From: CAYHBO01 sp964354855
GTDB taxonomy: Bacteria > Babelota > Babeliae > Babelales > RVW-14
Assembly (NCBI GenBank): GCA_964354855.1
Contig: CAYHBO010000020.1
Span: 1-26,047, forward strand
DNA: 26,047 bases
Direction: 5' to 3'
The translations under genes and the position numbers were made by a program. Position 1 is the stretch's first letter. The number at the start of each line of letters is the position of its first letter. Under the pieces are notes generated by a model, which worked only from the letters and a program-made list of their open reading frames with translations, was not told where the DNA came from and searched no databases. Shown piece by piece: positions 15,996 through 23,468 of the stretch.

Positions 15996-16535
15996 ATGGT
16001 ACTTGATAGAAACAAAACTGATATTTTAAGTAATGAAACATTGGTGAAAACATTACTCAAACTTCCTGATAAAATTTTACATCATCACGAAGTTAATCAT
16101 TTACCAAATTTAATTTTGCATGACCTCGGTCACAATCAACATTTAAATTTGAAACGCGCCACCTTCTTAGTTGATAGCCCTGATTTCGATTGTCTTAAAG
16201 GCATTGCAGGATTTTGTCAAAAAGAATGCGGCAACCATGAAGTTGATGTCTGGAATAATCCTGACAAGTTCACAAATGACATGGATGGCGCTGAATTCCA
16301 CAAAAAAATTAATCATTTTTTACATCATAGCATGAAGCGTCGTGCTAATGATGAACAGGCATTATCAGAACTTGGACGATCACTCGGGATTGAGAAACCA
16401 CACATTTTCACCTGGGACATGCGTCATGGAAATCATGGCATTTTATTATATGACACCGATAATGAATGTCTTTGTCAGGCGGATAATGAACTCCTGCACC
16501 ACATTGCAGCGTTACTTGGTTTATGCCCGGTATAA
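15996..16535 (+). CDS. Small soluble protein of unknown function
   Basis: A 179-residue protein with an excellent ribosome binding site (AAAGGAGGAG, 6 bases before the ATG) and no signal peptide or membrane segment. It is rich in His, Asn and Asp (LHHHEVNHLPNLILHDLGHNQHLNL, FHKKINHFLHHSMKRR) and has five Cys residues, so metal binding is possible but not shown. The C-terminal part (TWDMRHGNHGILLYDTDNE...ADNELLHHIAALLG) looks like a small folded domain. I recognise no family. The 144-base space after murF contains an A-run and the hairpin GTAACCA-GCTTG-TGGTTAC (15938-15956). The last 128 bases are overlapped, on the opposite strand, by the end of the heparinase-like gene. Confidence 0.65.
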   Translation: MVLDRNKTDILSNETLVKTLLKLPDKILHHHEVNHLPNLILHDLGHNQHLNLKRATFLVDSPDFDCLKGIAGFCQKECGNHEVDVWNNPDKFTNDMDGAEFHKKINHFLHHSMKRRANDEQALSELGRSLGIEKPHIFTWDMRHGNHGILLYDTDNECLCQADNELLHHIAALLGLCPV

Positions 16536-18135
16536 TAAACTGCGTCGCCATTAACGCACTCGTCATAACCTTTGTTCCATAAGTCGGCGCATAATGTGCG
16601 TCGACTTTCACAAAAACCAAACTACTTTCAAACCATGCAACATTCTTTCCCTGATGGGTAATTAGCCATACATTACCGCCATCTTGCTGCGTAGCCGTTA
16701 CCGCAGGATGCAGAATAAATTTCCACTCCACATTACCATCTTGTTTGAGCTTAACCTGATCGTTAATCGTAAGTTTTTTTTGTTCTTGATCAAAAATAAG
16801 TTCACGAGAATACGTTCCAAAATTGTCGATGTACACATCAGAAACCTTAGCTATCTCATCACAAACCGTAACACCATCTTTTAGCTCTCGTTCTTGACGT
16901 GGCAACTGAAAAAGATCATGTTTTGATAAGTCTCGCCAGTCTTGTTGATGGTAAAACGTGTTATGACTCTCCCATGACCGGAAATAATTTCGCCATGCAC
17001 CATTCGCCGTGTACACATAACTCCCCGGATCAATAAAAATCGGGATCCCGTCAATGCTCACCGTGATGGATAAAATATCCTGGTTAAAATGCCCCGAAGG
17101 TTGACGTTGGTTAAACGTTGCGTGTCGAAAGGTGATATGCCAGCCAGATTTTTTTATGATGGTAAGACCGAAGTCGTTATAGGTTTTGATAGTTGATTTG
17201 GTACCGCTCAAATCCTTCGAGACCCGGCCTACGCCGAAGGCTACGGCGGGCAAGCTCCCGACCACCTTTCCACCATCATCATCGCCAATCAAAACCAAAT
17301 TCCCCGCCTCATCCATACAGTCAACCAAAAATTCAAGCATGCCCGCATACATCTCATGTATCCAGACAGGCAACACAACCTGATTATTTTCACACAGATC
17401 AATAAACAAACTCATCATCTCTGTGTCTAACCGATGATACGCCGTCGACCCTTCATAACTGGTTCCATCAGGATTAATTTGTTGTTGCCACTGCCCTAAA
17501 AATTTTTTTATTATTTTTTTCTGCTGCTTGGCATAAACCGGAATATCATTAAAGAAAAAACAGAGATACAAGTACCCAAGAAGATCTGCCAAATAATGGT
17601 TATTCGGTTTATCTGACCACTCCCAGTTGTGATTAATATACTCAGCGTGTTGATGTAACGAAGTTGTTAACTTATCCCAAAACGATTTTGATATTAATGA
17701 TGCATCGCGAAAGTATTCTATACTGGAAATCAAGTTAATCGCACGGATCGCCACTTCCATGGTGCACACCCAGTTGACTCCCAATAAGTAGGGGTTTTGA
17801 TCGATCCAGGTAATTACCTGTTCTTGGAAAACATCAACATACGCTTGATCTTTAATTTCTTGATACGCTTTACCTAAAACAGAAAGATTATGTAAGCGGG
17901 ATAAATCCCACGGCGTTTTGATATCAGGATAGATGGTTGCAAGATCGGCATCTTTGCGTGATGGAATAATAATATCACGATAGAAAGTCGTTTGATCCCA
18001 GGGGCTGGTTACTTGAGTAATTTTTAGCCCCTGGAGACGATTGCGTTTTACAAATGACCATTTGATTAAACGATATTTAAGCGTTTGCGTTAGGCCATAA
18101 AAACCTAGTTGTTGTAAGCGTTTTAGATAGTACAT
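16408..18135 (-). CDS. Heparinase II/III-like polysaccharide lyase family protein
   Basis: A 575-residue protein with the two-domain layout of the heparinase II/III-like family. The N-terminal alpha-toroid has NWVCTMEVAIRAINL (121-135), DKPNNHYLADLLGYLYL and GTSYEGSTAYHRL (224-236). The C-terminal beta-sheet domain has SGHFNQDILS (347-356) and DPGSYVYTANGAWRNYFRSW followed by ESHNTF (to 394). Members cut uronic-acid polysaccharides by beta-elimination or act in glycan gene clusters. There is no signal peptide, so a cytoplasmic or glycan-assembly role is possible. Residues 296-308 come from a repeat element read in frame. The last 30 or so residues run antisense through the gene at 15996-16535 and may be an extension caused by loss of the original stop. 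Only 15 bases separate it from the upstream secreted-protein gene, so they are probably co-transcribed. Confidence 0.8.
   Translation of the reverse strand: MYYLKRLQQLGFYGLTQTLKYRLIKWSFVKRNRLQGLKITQVTSPWDQTTFYRDIIIPSRKDADLATIYPDIKTPWDLSRLHNLSVLGKAYQEIKDQAYVDVFQEQVITWIDQNPYLLGVNWVCTMEVAIRAINLISSIEYFRDASLISKSFWDKLTTSLHQHAEYINHNWEWSDKPNNHYLADLLGYLYLCFFFNDIPVYAKQQKKIIKKFLGQWQQQINPDGTSYEGSTAYHRLDTEMMSLFIDLCENNQVVLPVWIHEMYAGMLEFLVDCMDEAGNLVLIGDDDGGKVVGSLPAVAFGVGRVSKDLSGTKSTIKTYNDFGLTIIKKSGWHITFRHATFNQRQPSGHFNQDILSITVSIDGIPIFIDPGSYVYTANGAWRNYFRSWESHNTFYHQQDWRDLSKHDLFQLPRQERELKDGVTVCDEIAKVSDVYIDNFGTYSRELIFDQEQKKLTINDQVKLKQDGNVEWKFILHPAVTATQQDGGNVWLITHQGKNVAWFESSLVFVKVDAHYAPTYGTKVMTSALMATQFIIPGINQVTLQCGAGVHYPPDKDIHYRCHIIKCHDFHDACPR
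17213..17248 (-). repeat. Interspersed repeat read in frame inside the heparinase-like gene
   Basis: In the sense (minus) direction this 36-base unit starts CGCCGTAGCCTT and ends GTCTCGAAGGA. The ftsK linker has a 36-base unit starting CGTCGTAGCCTT with the same end, at 9759-9794; the middles differ. It encodes about PAVAFGVGRVSKD, between two conserved blocks of the lyase. Confidence 0.7.
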
Positions 18136-18150
18136 AACGGTTTAGTGTTC

Positions 18151-19250
18151 CTAATCAACTATGTTCCAACGACGTTCAAAATCTTTTCTGACTTGTTCAG
18201 AAGAACTAGAAACCTCAACATCGACCTTAACCTCTTCATCGGAAGTATCTGACTCTAAATGCACAAAATCCTCTATCCTTACAAATAATGCTGCAAATAA
18301 TGCTGCAAAAGTGGCATCACCCCATATCATGCGCAACCGTGTTTCAAGGTCAGCGATAGCTATAACAGCCGTTAATTCTTCTGTATTTTCCCATCCACTT
18401 TCACGGCTTACTGAACATGCCATACCATAAGCATTATGAACTACCGCAATCTCAATCAAAGACGATACAAACGTAGAAACAAAATGCGGCTCTTCTTCAA
18501 ATTTTTGAATACCCGCATAAAACGCATCGAAATATTCATCGTCATCATCAACAGAAGCNNNNNNNNNNNNNNNNNNNNNNNNNNNNNNNNNNNNNNNNNN
18601 NNNNNNNNNNNNNNNNNNNNNNNNNNNNNNNNNNNNNNNNNNNNNNNNNNNNNNNNNNCGTCATCATCAACAGAAGCTTCATCATCAGATCCATACCCAG
18701 AAGCAGCTTGCTGATCAAGATCAGTAATTTGAGCCATAAGTTCCTCAATCTCTTCAATAGAAGATGGCACATGAGGCAACCTTGCTCTTTCTTCCTGTTT
18801 TGCTTGATAAGAATCGGTCCATTTTTTTGGTAATAAATTTGTATCTTTTTTTCCATGGCCTTCTTTCAAGAACCGTTGGAGTAACCTTTCCTGCTGTTTC
18901 AGCACCTTACCAAGTCTCATACCACCCTTTAGGTTGGTATTTCGTTCAGAAAAAAAAGATTTTTTATATCGATTAATCAATGCTCGATTATTAATAATTT
19001 CTGTACAAACGAGTGGAATAGACTTAGAAGTATCCCACCTATGTACTAAAATTTTAAACTCTTGTTTCAAAAGCTGTTGATCAAACCGTCTAAGATTATC
19101 CAGAATTTGTTGTTTTTTATGAAGCGACATTGATGGACTCATCGGTGATCCATCAGATGACAACTCACCTTGCATCGAACAAATATCCTGAAAAAATACC
19201 GTGAAAACAAAAAAAATTATCGCTAAACTTTTTTGAAACATCATTACCAT
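18151..19250 (-). CDS. Secreted acidic protein of unknown function, interrupted by a scaffold gap
   Basis: Two open frames on either side of the second gap are very probably one gene. The upstream part starts at the ATG at 19250 (after AGGGAG; the frame is open to 19313 but lacks support) with signal peptide MVMMFQKSLAIIFFVFTVFFQDICS, then MQGELSS, a Lys-rich helical region, and an acidic run ending YGSDDEASVDDD. The part after the gap, in another frame only because the N count is arbitrary, begins ASVDDDDEYFDAFYAGIQKF and continues to NIVD. Joining the two 19-base identical flanks gives one continuous frame of about 326 residues. The end is also acidic and Ser-rich (SDTSDEEVKVDVEVSSSSEQ). 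A 12-bp unit (CAAATAATGCTG) is duplicated at 18282-18305. No family is recognised; it probably shares a transcript with the heparinase-like gene. Confidence 0.65.
18559..18658. other. Scaffold gap (100 N) flanked by identical 19-base sequences
   Basis: CGTCATCATCAACAGAAGC occurs at 18540-18558 and again at 18659-18677, directly on each side of the 100 N. This is the pattern left when an assembly breaks at a tandem repeat or when overlapping contig ends are not merged. The gap falls in the acidic (SVDDD) coding region of the secreted protein. Confidence 0.9.
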
Positions 19251-19410
19251 TTTCTTTCTCCCTATTACGTTTGATTCAACCGGAACAACCTCTGCTATCA
19301 CCTGCATCACCACCCCCTCTGCTAGAATGCCCTAAAAAGACCATCGTAGAAGTATTTTTAGTTTAAAGCGTTTTGGCAAGGTGAAAGAAGCTTTTTGGAT
19401 TTGTGTATCA

Positions 19411-20142
19411 CTATTCACTGAATCTAACGGTAGTTTTTTTTGGAAGGTATTGATCATACGGAACTACTGACTCAGTCCGCCTAAAAATTCTATCATCGTC
19501 TATGCGTGTTTCATCAACTTCAAGAATAGTTTTTATAATCTCAGCATACTTGTGTACCATTTTAAACTTGTCGCCATACCAAGATCCGAAATTTTCACAC
19601 GCTTCTAAATGCACCATAAAGTCAATGAGACAACGTATCATATACCCTACAGCAATAATTTTAGTGGACAAAGAAACCTTTTTTGTATTCAGCAAAGCCG
19701 TTTTAAATCTTGTATGCGCAACGTTTGCATCCTGCAACAGCTTAGGCCATTGTTCTTTTATTTGATTACTGACTTGGTTAGAAAGCCTTTTGTCAGGAGC
19801 AAACCACAGAAATCGCTCTATAAAACTTGTATGAAACATTTTAAGCTGACCGAACTTAGTAGTGTTATTTTCTTGAGAATAAACGATTGCGTTTAATTCA
19901 TTAGAAAGCATTTTATAATACGTATTTTCACGGAGAACAGGCTTCTCAGCACAAATTTTTGGACTAAAATTCCACGATTTTCTTTCAATAGAAGAAGCGC
20001 CAAGAATTATTCTTGGCGCTTTTGGATTCGGTCTAAAAAGTGTTGCGTAGGAAGGTCTTGAGATCATCGATTGAGATTGTTGCATAATTAAACAGATTGT
20101 TAGTAAAACAACAACAAAAACACGACTAACCATCATACACAA
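19411..20142 (-). CDS. Secreted protein of unknown function
   Basis: A 243-residue protein with signal peptide MCMMVSRVFVVVLLTICLIMQQSQS and mature start MISRPSYATLF. The remainder is soluble and mostly helical in appearance, with NTYYKMLSNELNAIVYSQEN, MFHTSFIERFLWFAPDKRLS and CLIDFMVHLEACENFGSWYGDKF, and a charged C-terminus (ETRIDDDRIFRRTES). The first ATG (20142) has AAGG 6 bases upstream; ATGs at codons 3 and 4 are alternatives with the same signal peptide. It is one of four neighbouring minus-strand genes for secreted proteins with similar gene size and N-terminal design but no obvious sequence similarity to each other. No family is recognised. A role in interaction with a host is only a guess from export and context. 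Confidence 0.65.
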   Translation of the reverse strand: MCMMVSRVFVVVLLTICLIMQQSQSMISRPSYATLFRPNPKAPRIILGASSIERKSWNFSPKICAEKPVLRENTYYKMLSNELNAIVYSQENNTTKFGQLKMFHTSFIERFLWFAPDKRLSNQVSNQIKEQWPKLLQDANVAHTRFKTALLNTKKVSLSTKIIAVGYMIRCLIDFMVHLEACENFGSWYGDKFKMVHKYAEIIKTILEVDETRIDDDRIFRRTESVVPYDQYLPKKTTVRFSE

Positions 20143-20211
20143 CCTTCATCTTTTTTATAAAAAAGCACTAATTATTTTGTGCCTCTTCTATATTAAATCC
20201 TAATATTTTCT

Positions 20212-20829
20212 TTAGAACAAATTAAGATAAGATTCATCCAAAGATTCTACAATACTTAATAATTGAACAAAAACATCGGAATCTTTTTCTTTATTTAATA
20301 TTTTTACAATCACATCAATACTTTTGTTTGCATCTACCGAATTAGAATCAGTAAGAATATTTGTGGAAAGTTTTTTACAAATCATAGAAACAATGTCAAC
20401 CGAAGATAAACTATCTTCAAAATCATTTTGCATTAAATCAAATCTTTCAGCTGCTTTAACTGAGCGACCTTGATTTCTCTGTGTGTGTGTTTTTTTTCTT
20501 CCTCCAGATATTTTAGGTGACTTTGATGGAGAAGAAGGATCAGAAGCACTCAACTGACTAAAATCTTCTTCTAGTTTTTTAGGACTACTGCTTACTGGTC
20601 CTGTTGGTTGATGGCACGTAGGATTACATTGATTAACTGATTGATGATCATAAGCGGGTTGAGTTTTGCTTTCCCCTGCAAAGTTGGTTCTTCCAAGCAG
20701 TCTTTGTATAAATGCTTGACGATCGAAATCACCTTTTCTTTGACTCCTATTTTGCATTGCTTGTAAAGATGTCATCAAACCAATACTAACAATTAGCGCC
20801 ACCACTAAATTTATATAATTCTTATTCAT
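20212..20829 (-). CDS. Small secreted protein of unknown function, largely disordered
   Basis: A 205-residue protein with signal peptide MNKNYINLVVALIVSIGLMTSLQA and mature start MQNRSQRKGDFDRQAFIQRL. Residues about 50-125 are Ser/Pro/Lys/Gln-rich and look disordered (SVNQCNPTCHQPTGPVSSSPKK, SDPSSPSKSPKISGGRKK). The last 75 residues look like a small helical bundle ending LLSIVESLDESYLNLF. AAGGA lies 4-5 bases before the ATG. It is 69 bases from the neighbouring secreted-protein gene downstream. The layout of signal peptide, flexible basic middle and short helical end fits a secreted effector or surface adaptor, but nothing identifies it. Confidence 0.6.
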   Translation of the reverse strand: MNKNYINLVVALIVSIGLMTSLQAMQNRSQRKGDFDRQAFIQRLLGRTNFAGESKTQPAYDHQSVNQCNPTCHQPTGPVSSSPKKLEEDFSQLSASDPSSPSKSPKISGGRKKTHTQRNQGRSVKAAERFDLMQNDFEDSLSSVDIVSMICKKLSTNILTDSNSVDANKSIDVIVKILNKEKDSDVFVQLLSIVESLDESYLNLF

Positions 20830-20987
20830 AGTATCCTTCGTATATTATTTTATATTATATTATTTTATTAGACTTGACCTGCTTAGGCCTTACATTGAGG
20901 GCACATTGTATCTTGTTTTAAAAAAAATGTTAGAAAAATTTATCATCAACGCAAAAATTATCTACTTGATAGAAAATCTCTACTAAT

Positions 20988-21058
20988 AAAATACGGTCCC
21001 TTCTCCTCTAAAACTTTTGTTTTTAATAACTCAGTTTTAGCAGACGGAACCGTATTTT
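20988..21058. repeat. 71-base nested inverted repeat, possible terminator
   Basis: The outer arms AAAATACGGT (20988-20997) and ACCGTATTTT (21049-21058) are perfect. Inside them CTAAAAC (21008-21014) and GTTTTAG (21034-21040) also pair perfectly. It lies 41 bases past the stop of the minus-strand gene at 21100 and, read on the minus strand, ends in TTTTATTAG, so it may end that transcript. The size and two-level pairing would also suit a small palindromic element. Confidence 0.6.
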
Positions 21059-21099
21059 CTAGCTTGGTTCGATTATCGAACTGGCGTTATACAAATAGC

Positions 21100-21942
21100 T
21101 TATAAATCATCGTCTCTTAACAAAGTACTTATCACCTTTAATAAATAATCCGTTTCTTTTGTATCATTTCTCTGAATAACTAAAGAAATCTCATTTATAA
21201 TTGCGTCTTTATCTTTTTCAGAAGCAAGCACTAAGCCATTACACAAGTCAGTAAGATAAAGGACTATACCCTCTAGTTTTTCTTCTATATTTCCTTCTAC
21301 ATCTTCTTCATTGTCATGAGAAAAACACATATCCTGTGACTCACGTAGTTGATCTGCCAAAATAACTTCCACAGAATTAAGACTTCTGGTTTTTTTTCGT
21401 CTCTTAAAAACTAGCACCTTTGGAACAACACAATTCAACAATTTATCACTCTTCTGAGTGAGCTGTTCCAAAATTTTCTTATATTCATGTATCGCAGCAG
21501 CATAGCGTTTAACATTTTGAACTAATGTTTCTTGTAATAAACTTATTTTTACATGACTTGCTTCTAGAAATGCATTTTTACTATCCCCAAGCAACCGAAT
21601 TTCTTCTTGGATAAGTTTTTCATAAGCCTCAGTTAACAGGTCCCATCGAGAAAAAAGAGTTGCTTTATTGTTATCTATAAACTTGGCAAGCAATGGATAG
21701 TGTTGTACAAATTCTTCGTCAGTAAGATCTAAAAATTCTAAGTCTTTAAAGACGATTGCTCCTTGAGCAAACTCAGTTACTTGTAAACATTTTCTCATTT
21801 TTGCTTCTTCAAGCTTTTGCAACTCCTCAAAGGTCTTAGGATGAACTCGTCTCATCATTGCATCAGCTTTCTGTAAAAATAAGAAGGTCATCAAGAATGT
21901 AGTCACCTGAAGAGAACGTTTTACGATGTTAATAATCATCAC
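21100..21942 (-). CDS. Secreted helical protein of unknown function
   Basis: A 280-residue protein with signal peptide MMIINIVKRSLQVTTFLMTFLFLQKADA and mature start MMRRVHPKTF. The mature part is dominated by heptad-like Leu/Glu/Lys patterns (TFEELQKLEEAKMRKCLQV, LLTEAYEKLIQEEIRLL, LVQNVKRYAAAIHEYKKILEQ), suggesting long helices or coiled coils. A basic patch (FKRRKKTRS) precedes an acidic stretch (HDNEEDVEGNIEEKLEG). AAGGATTC lies 7 bases before the ATG. It is divergent from trpS with 98 bases between the starts, an interval holding a strong inverted repeat. I recognise no family; export and coiled-coil character suggest a structural or effector-like role, with low certainty. Confidence 0.65.
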   Translation of the reverse strand: MMIINIVKRSLQVTTFLMTFLFLQKADAMMRRVHPKTFEELQKLEEAKMRKCLQVTEFAQGAIVFKDLEFLDLTDEEFVQHYPLLAKFIDNNKATLFSRWDLLTEAYEKLIQEEIRLLGDSKNAFLEASHVKISLLQETLVQNVKRYAAAIHEYKKILEQLTQKSDKLLNCVVPKVLVFKRRKKTRSLNSVEVILADQLRESQDMCFSHDNEEDVEGNIEEKLEGIVLYLTDLCNGLVLASEKDKDAIINEISLVIQRNDTKETDYLLKVISTLLRDDDL

Positions 21943-21977
21943 GAATCCTTATGCATATCATTTTTATTAAGTTTTAC

Positions 21978-22015
21978 AAATATAGGCATTATACTGGGCA
22001 AATATGCCTATATTT
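21978..22015. promoter_or_regulatory. 12-bp inverted repeat around a candidate -10 box upstream of trpS
   Basis: AAATATAGGCAT (21978-21989) and ATGCCTATATTT (22004-22015) are perfect complements with 14 bases between them. The spacer holds TATACT (21990-21995), a possible -10, with a poor -35 (TTAAGT, 21967-21972) 17 bases before. It lies between the divergent secreted-protein gene and trpS, a layout typical of a repressor site, but a hairpin in a longer transcript is also possible. Confidence 0.5.
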
Positions 22016-22040
22016 AAAAAAATTATGAGGGAAATCTACC

Positions 22041-23048
22041 ATGTCCACAAAAAAAATTGCACTTACTGGCGACCGTCCAACCGGCCCGCTACACCTTGGG
22101 CACTATGTCGGCTCCCTTAAACAGCGCCTATCCATGCAACATACCCTTGAACAATTTGTTATGATCGCCGATGTACAAGCCCTTACCGATAACGCAGAAA
22201 CACCAGAAAAAGTCAGCAAAAACGTTTTGGAAGTCGCGCTTGATTACCTTGCGGTCGGCATTGATCCTAAACTCACCACCATTTTTATTCAATCACAAAT
22301 TCCTGAAATCGCTGAACTAACGATGTTTTATTTGAATCTGGTCACCGTTGCACGCCTACACCGTAACCCGACCGTCAAAGAAGAAATCAGACAAAAAGGT
22401 TATGAGGAAAGTCTTCCTGCCGGTTTTTTTATGTACCCGGTCAGTCAGGCTGCTGACATAACTTTTGTTAAAGCACATGTGGTTCCAGTAGGACATGACC
22501 AACTCCCCATGATCGAACAAACGAATGAGATTGTCAGAAAGTTTAACCATCTTTACGGTCCCGTTTTTAATGAAGTTGAAGCCTTCATTCCATCAGCTGG
22601 TTCTGCTCGCTTACCCGGTATTGATGGCCAATCCAAGATGGGCAAATCATTAGGCAATGCAATCTATCTCTCTGATCCAACCGATGTGCTCAAGAAAAAA
22701 GTAATGAGCATGTACACCGACCCAGGGCATCTACAGGTACAAGATCCAGGCAAGATTGAAGGCAACATGGTGTTTGCGTACTTAGATGTTTTTGATACAA
22801 ACACCGAAAAAGTTGCAGAGCTTAAGGCACACTACCAACGCGGCGGCCTTGGTGATGTCGTCGTTAAAAAATATTTACTTGAAGTGTTAGAAGCATTCTT
22901 AACACCATTGCGTGAACGACGTACACAATTTGCAACTGACCCTGCTCAGGTTATGCATATGCTTAAAGAAGGCACGATGAATACACGAGAAGTTGCAGAA
23001 AAGACGATGAAAGAAGTCAGACAAGCAATGGGGATTAATTATTTTTAA
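22041..23048 (+). CDS. trpS: Tryptophanyl-tRNA synthetase
   Basis: A 335-residue class I aminoacyl-tRNA synthetase that charges tRNA-Trp. The HIGH-type motif is GDRPTGPLHLGHYVGSLKQR (about 10-29), as in the Streptococcus/Clostridium-type bacterial TrpRS. FIQSQIPEIAEL, HRNPTVKEEI, YPVSQAADI and VPVGHDQLPMIEQTNEIVR form the tryptophan and adenylate site. The second signature is KMGKSLGN (199-206) where KMSKS is usual. YTDPGHLQVQDPGKIEGNMVF and YQRGGLGDVVVKKYLLEVLE complete the C-terminal helical domain, and the protein ends GINYF as relatives do. The start follows GAGGGAAA at 8 bases. A small downstream gene begins 11 bases after the stop and is probably co-transcribed. Confidence 0.95.
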   Translation: MSTKKIALTGDRPTGPLHLGHYVGSLKQRLSMQHTLEQFVMIADVQALTDNAETPEKVSKNVLEVALDYLAVGIDPKLTTIFIQSQIPEIAELTMFYLNLVTVARLHRNPTVKEEIRQKGYEESLPAGFFMYPVSQAADITFVKAHVVPVGHDQLPMIEQTNEIVRKFNHLYGPVFNEVEAFIPSAGSARLPGIDGQSKMGKSLGNAIYLSDPTDVLKKKVMSMYTDPGHLQVQDPGKIEGNMVFAYLDVFDTNTEKVAELKAHYQRGGLGDVVVKKYLLEVLEAFLTPLRERRTQFATDPAQVMHMLKEGTMNTREVAEKTMKEVRQAMGINYF

Positions 23049-23058
23049 GGAATATTAT

Positions 23059-23463
23059 ATGGAATTAATAATCACGTCTAGAGACCAAAGTACCACTATA
23101 ACATTTAGTGAAAATAATTATGGAGATGTAGATCTTATTAGTTTTAATATAGCTATAGAAAATAATAATTTTAAAGGCAAAGGTAGATTTACTTTGCTTG
23201 ATCAGAAAAATATCATTAACGATTTATCTAAAATACATCACAATTTAAATGGATCTTTAAGACTAACTGATATTCATGATGATACACATCTCACCATCAT
23301 ACTAAATAGCAATGGTCATGGAACCATTTCAGGAAAAATAGACGATTACGAAGGTAAATTTGCACTTACCTTTACCTGCGATATAGACCAAACACATGTT
23401 GGCTATCTTCTAAAATTATTAAAAGAGCTTACCCGTGAACAAGAACTAAAGAAAACTGCTTAA
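23059..23463 (+). CDS. Small protein resembling WapI-type immunity proteins
   Basis: A 134-residue cytoplasmic protein without signal peptide, made mainly of alternating beta strands with a final helix. The second half (LTIILNSNGHGTISGKID...FALTFTCDIDQTHVGYLLKLLKEL) follows the pattern I associate with WapI-family immunity proteins: strand, G-G turn, strand, then DQT.(hydrophobic) and a closing helix. Those proteins neutralise contact-dependent toxins in Bacillus and other bacteria. No toxin gene is seen nearby, so it would be an orphan or a domesticated copy. AAGGA lies 8 bases before the ATG, and the gene begins 11 bases after the trpS stop, suggesting one transcript. The gene itself is well supported; the family call is from memory of a pattern and is tentative. 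Confidence 0.6.
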   Translation: MELIITSRDQSTTITFSENNYGDVDLISFNIAIENNNFKGKGRFTLLDQKNIINDLSKIHHNLNGSLRLTDIHDDTHLTIILNSNGHGTISGKIDDYEGKFALTFTCDIDQTHVGYLLKLLKELTREQELKKTA

Positions 23464-23468
23464 TAACA

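Noticed and set aside
21943..22040. T-box riboswitch in front of trpS
   Set aside because: The space is only 98 bases and lacks a T-box sequence, specifier loop and terminator; a perfect DNA palindrome is present instead.
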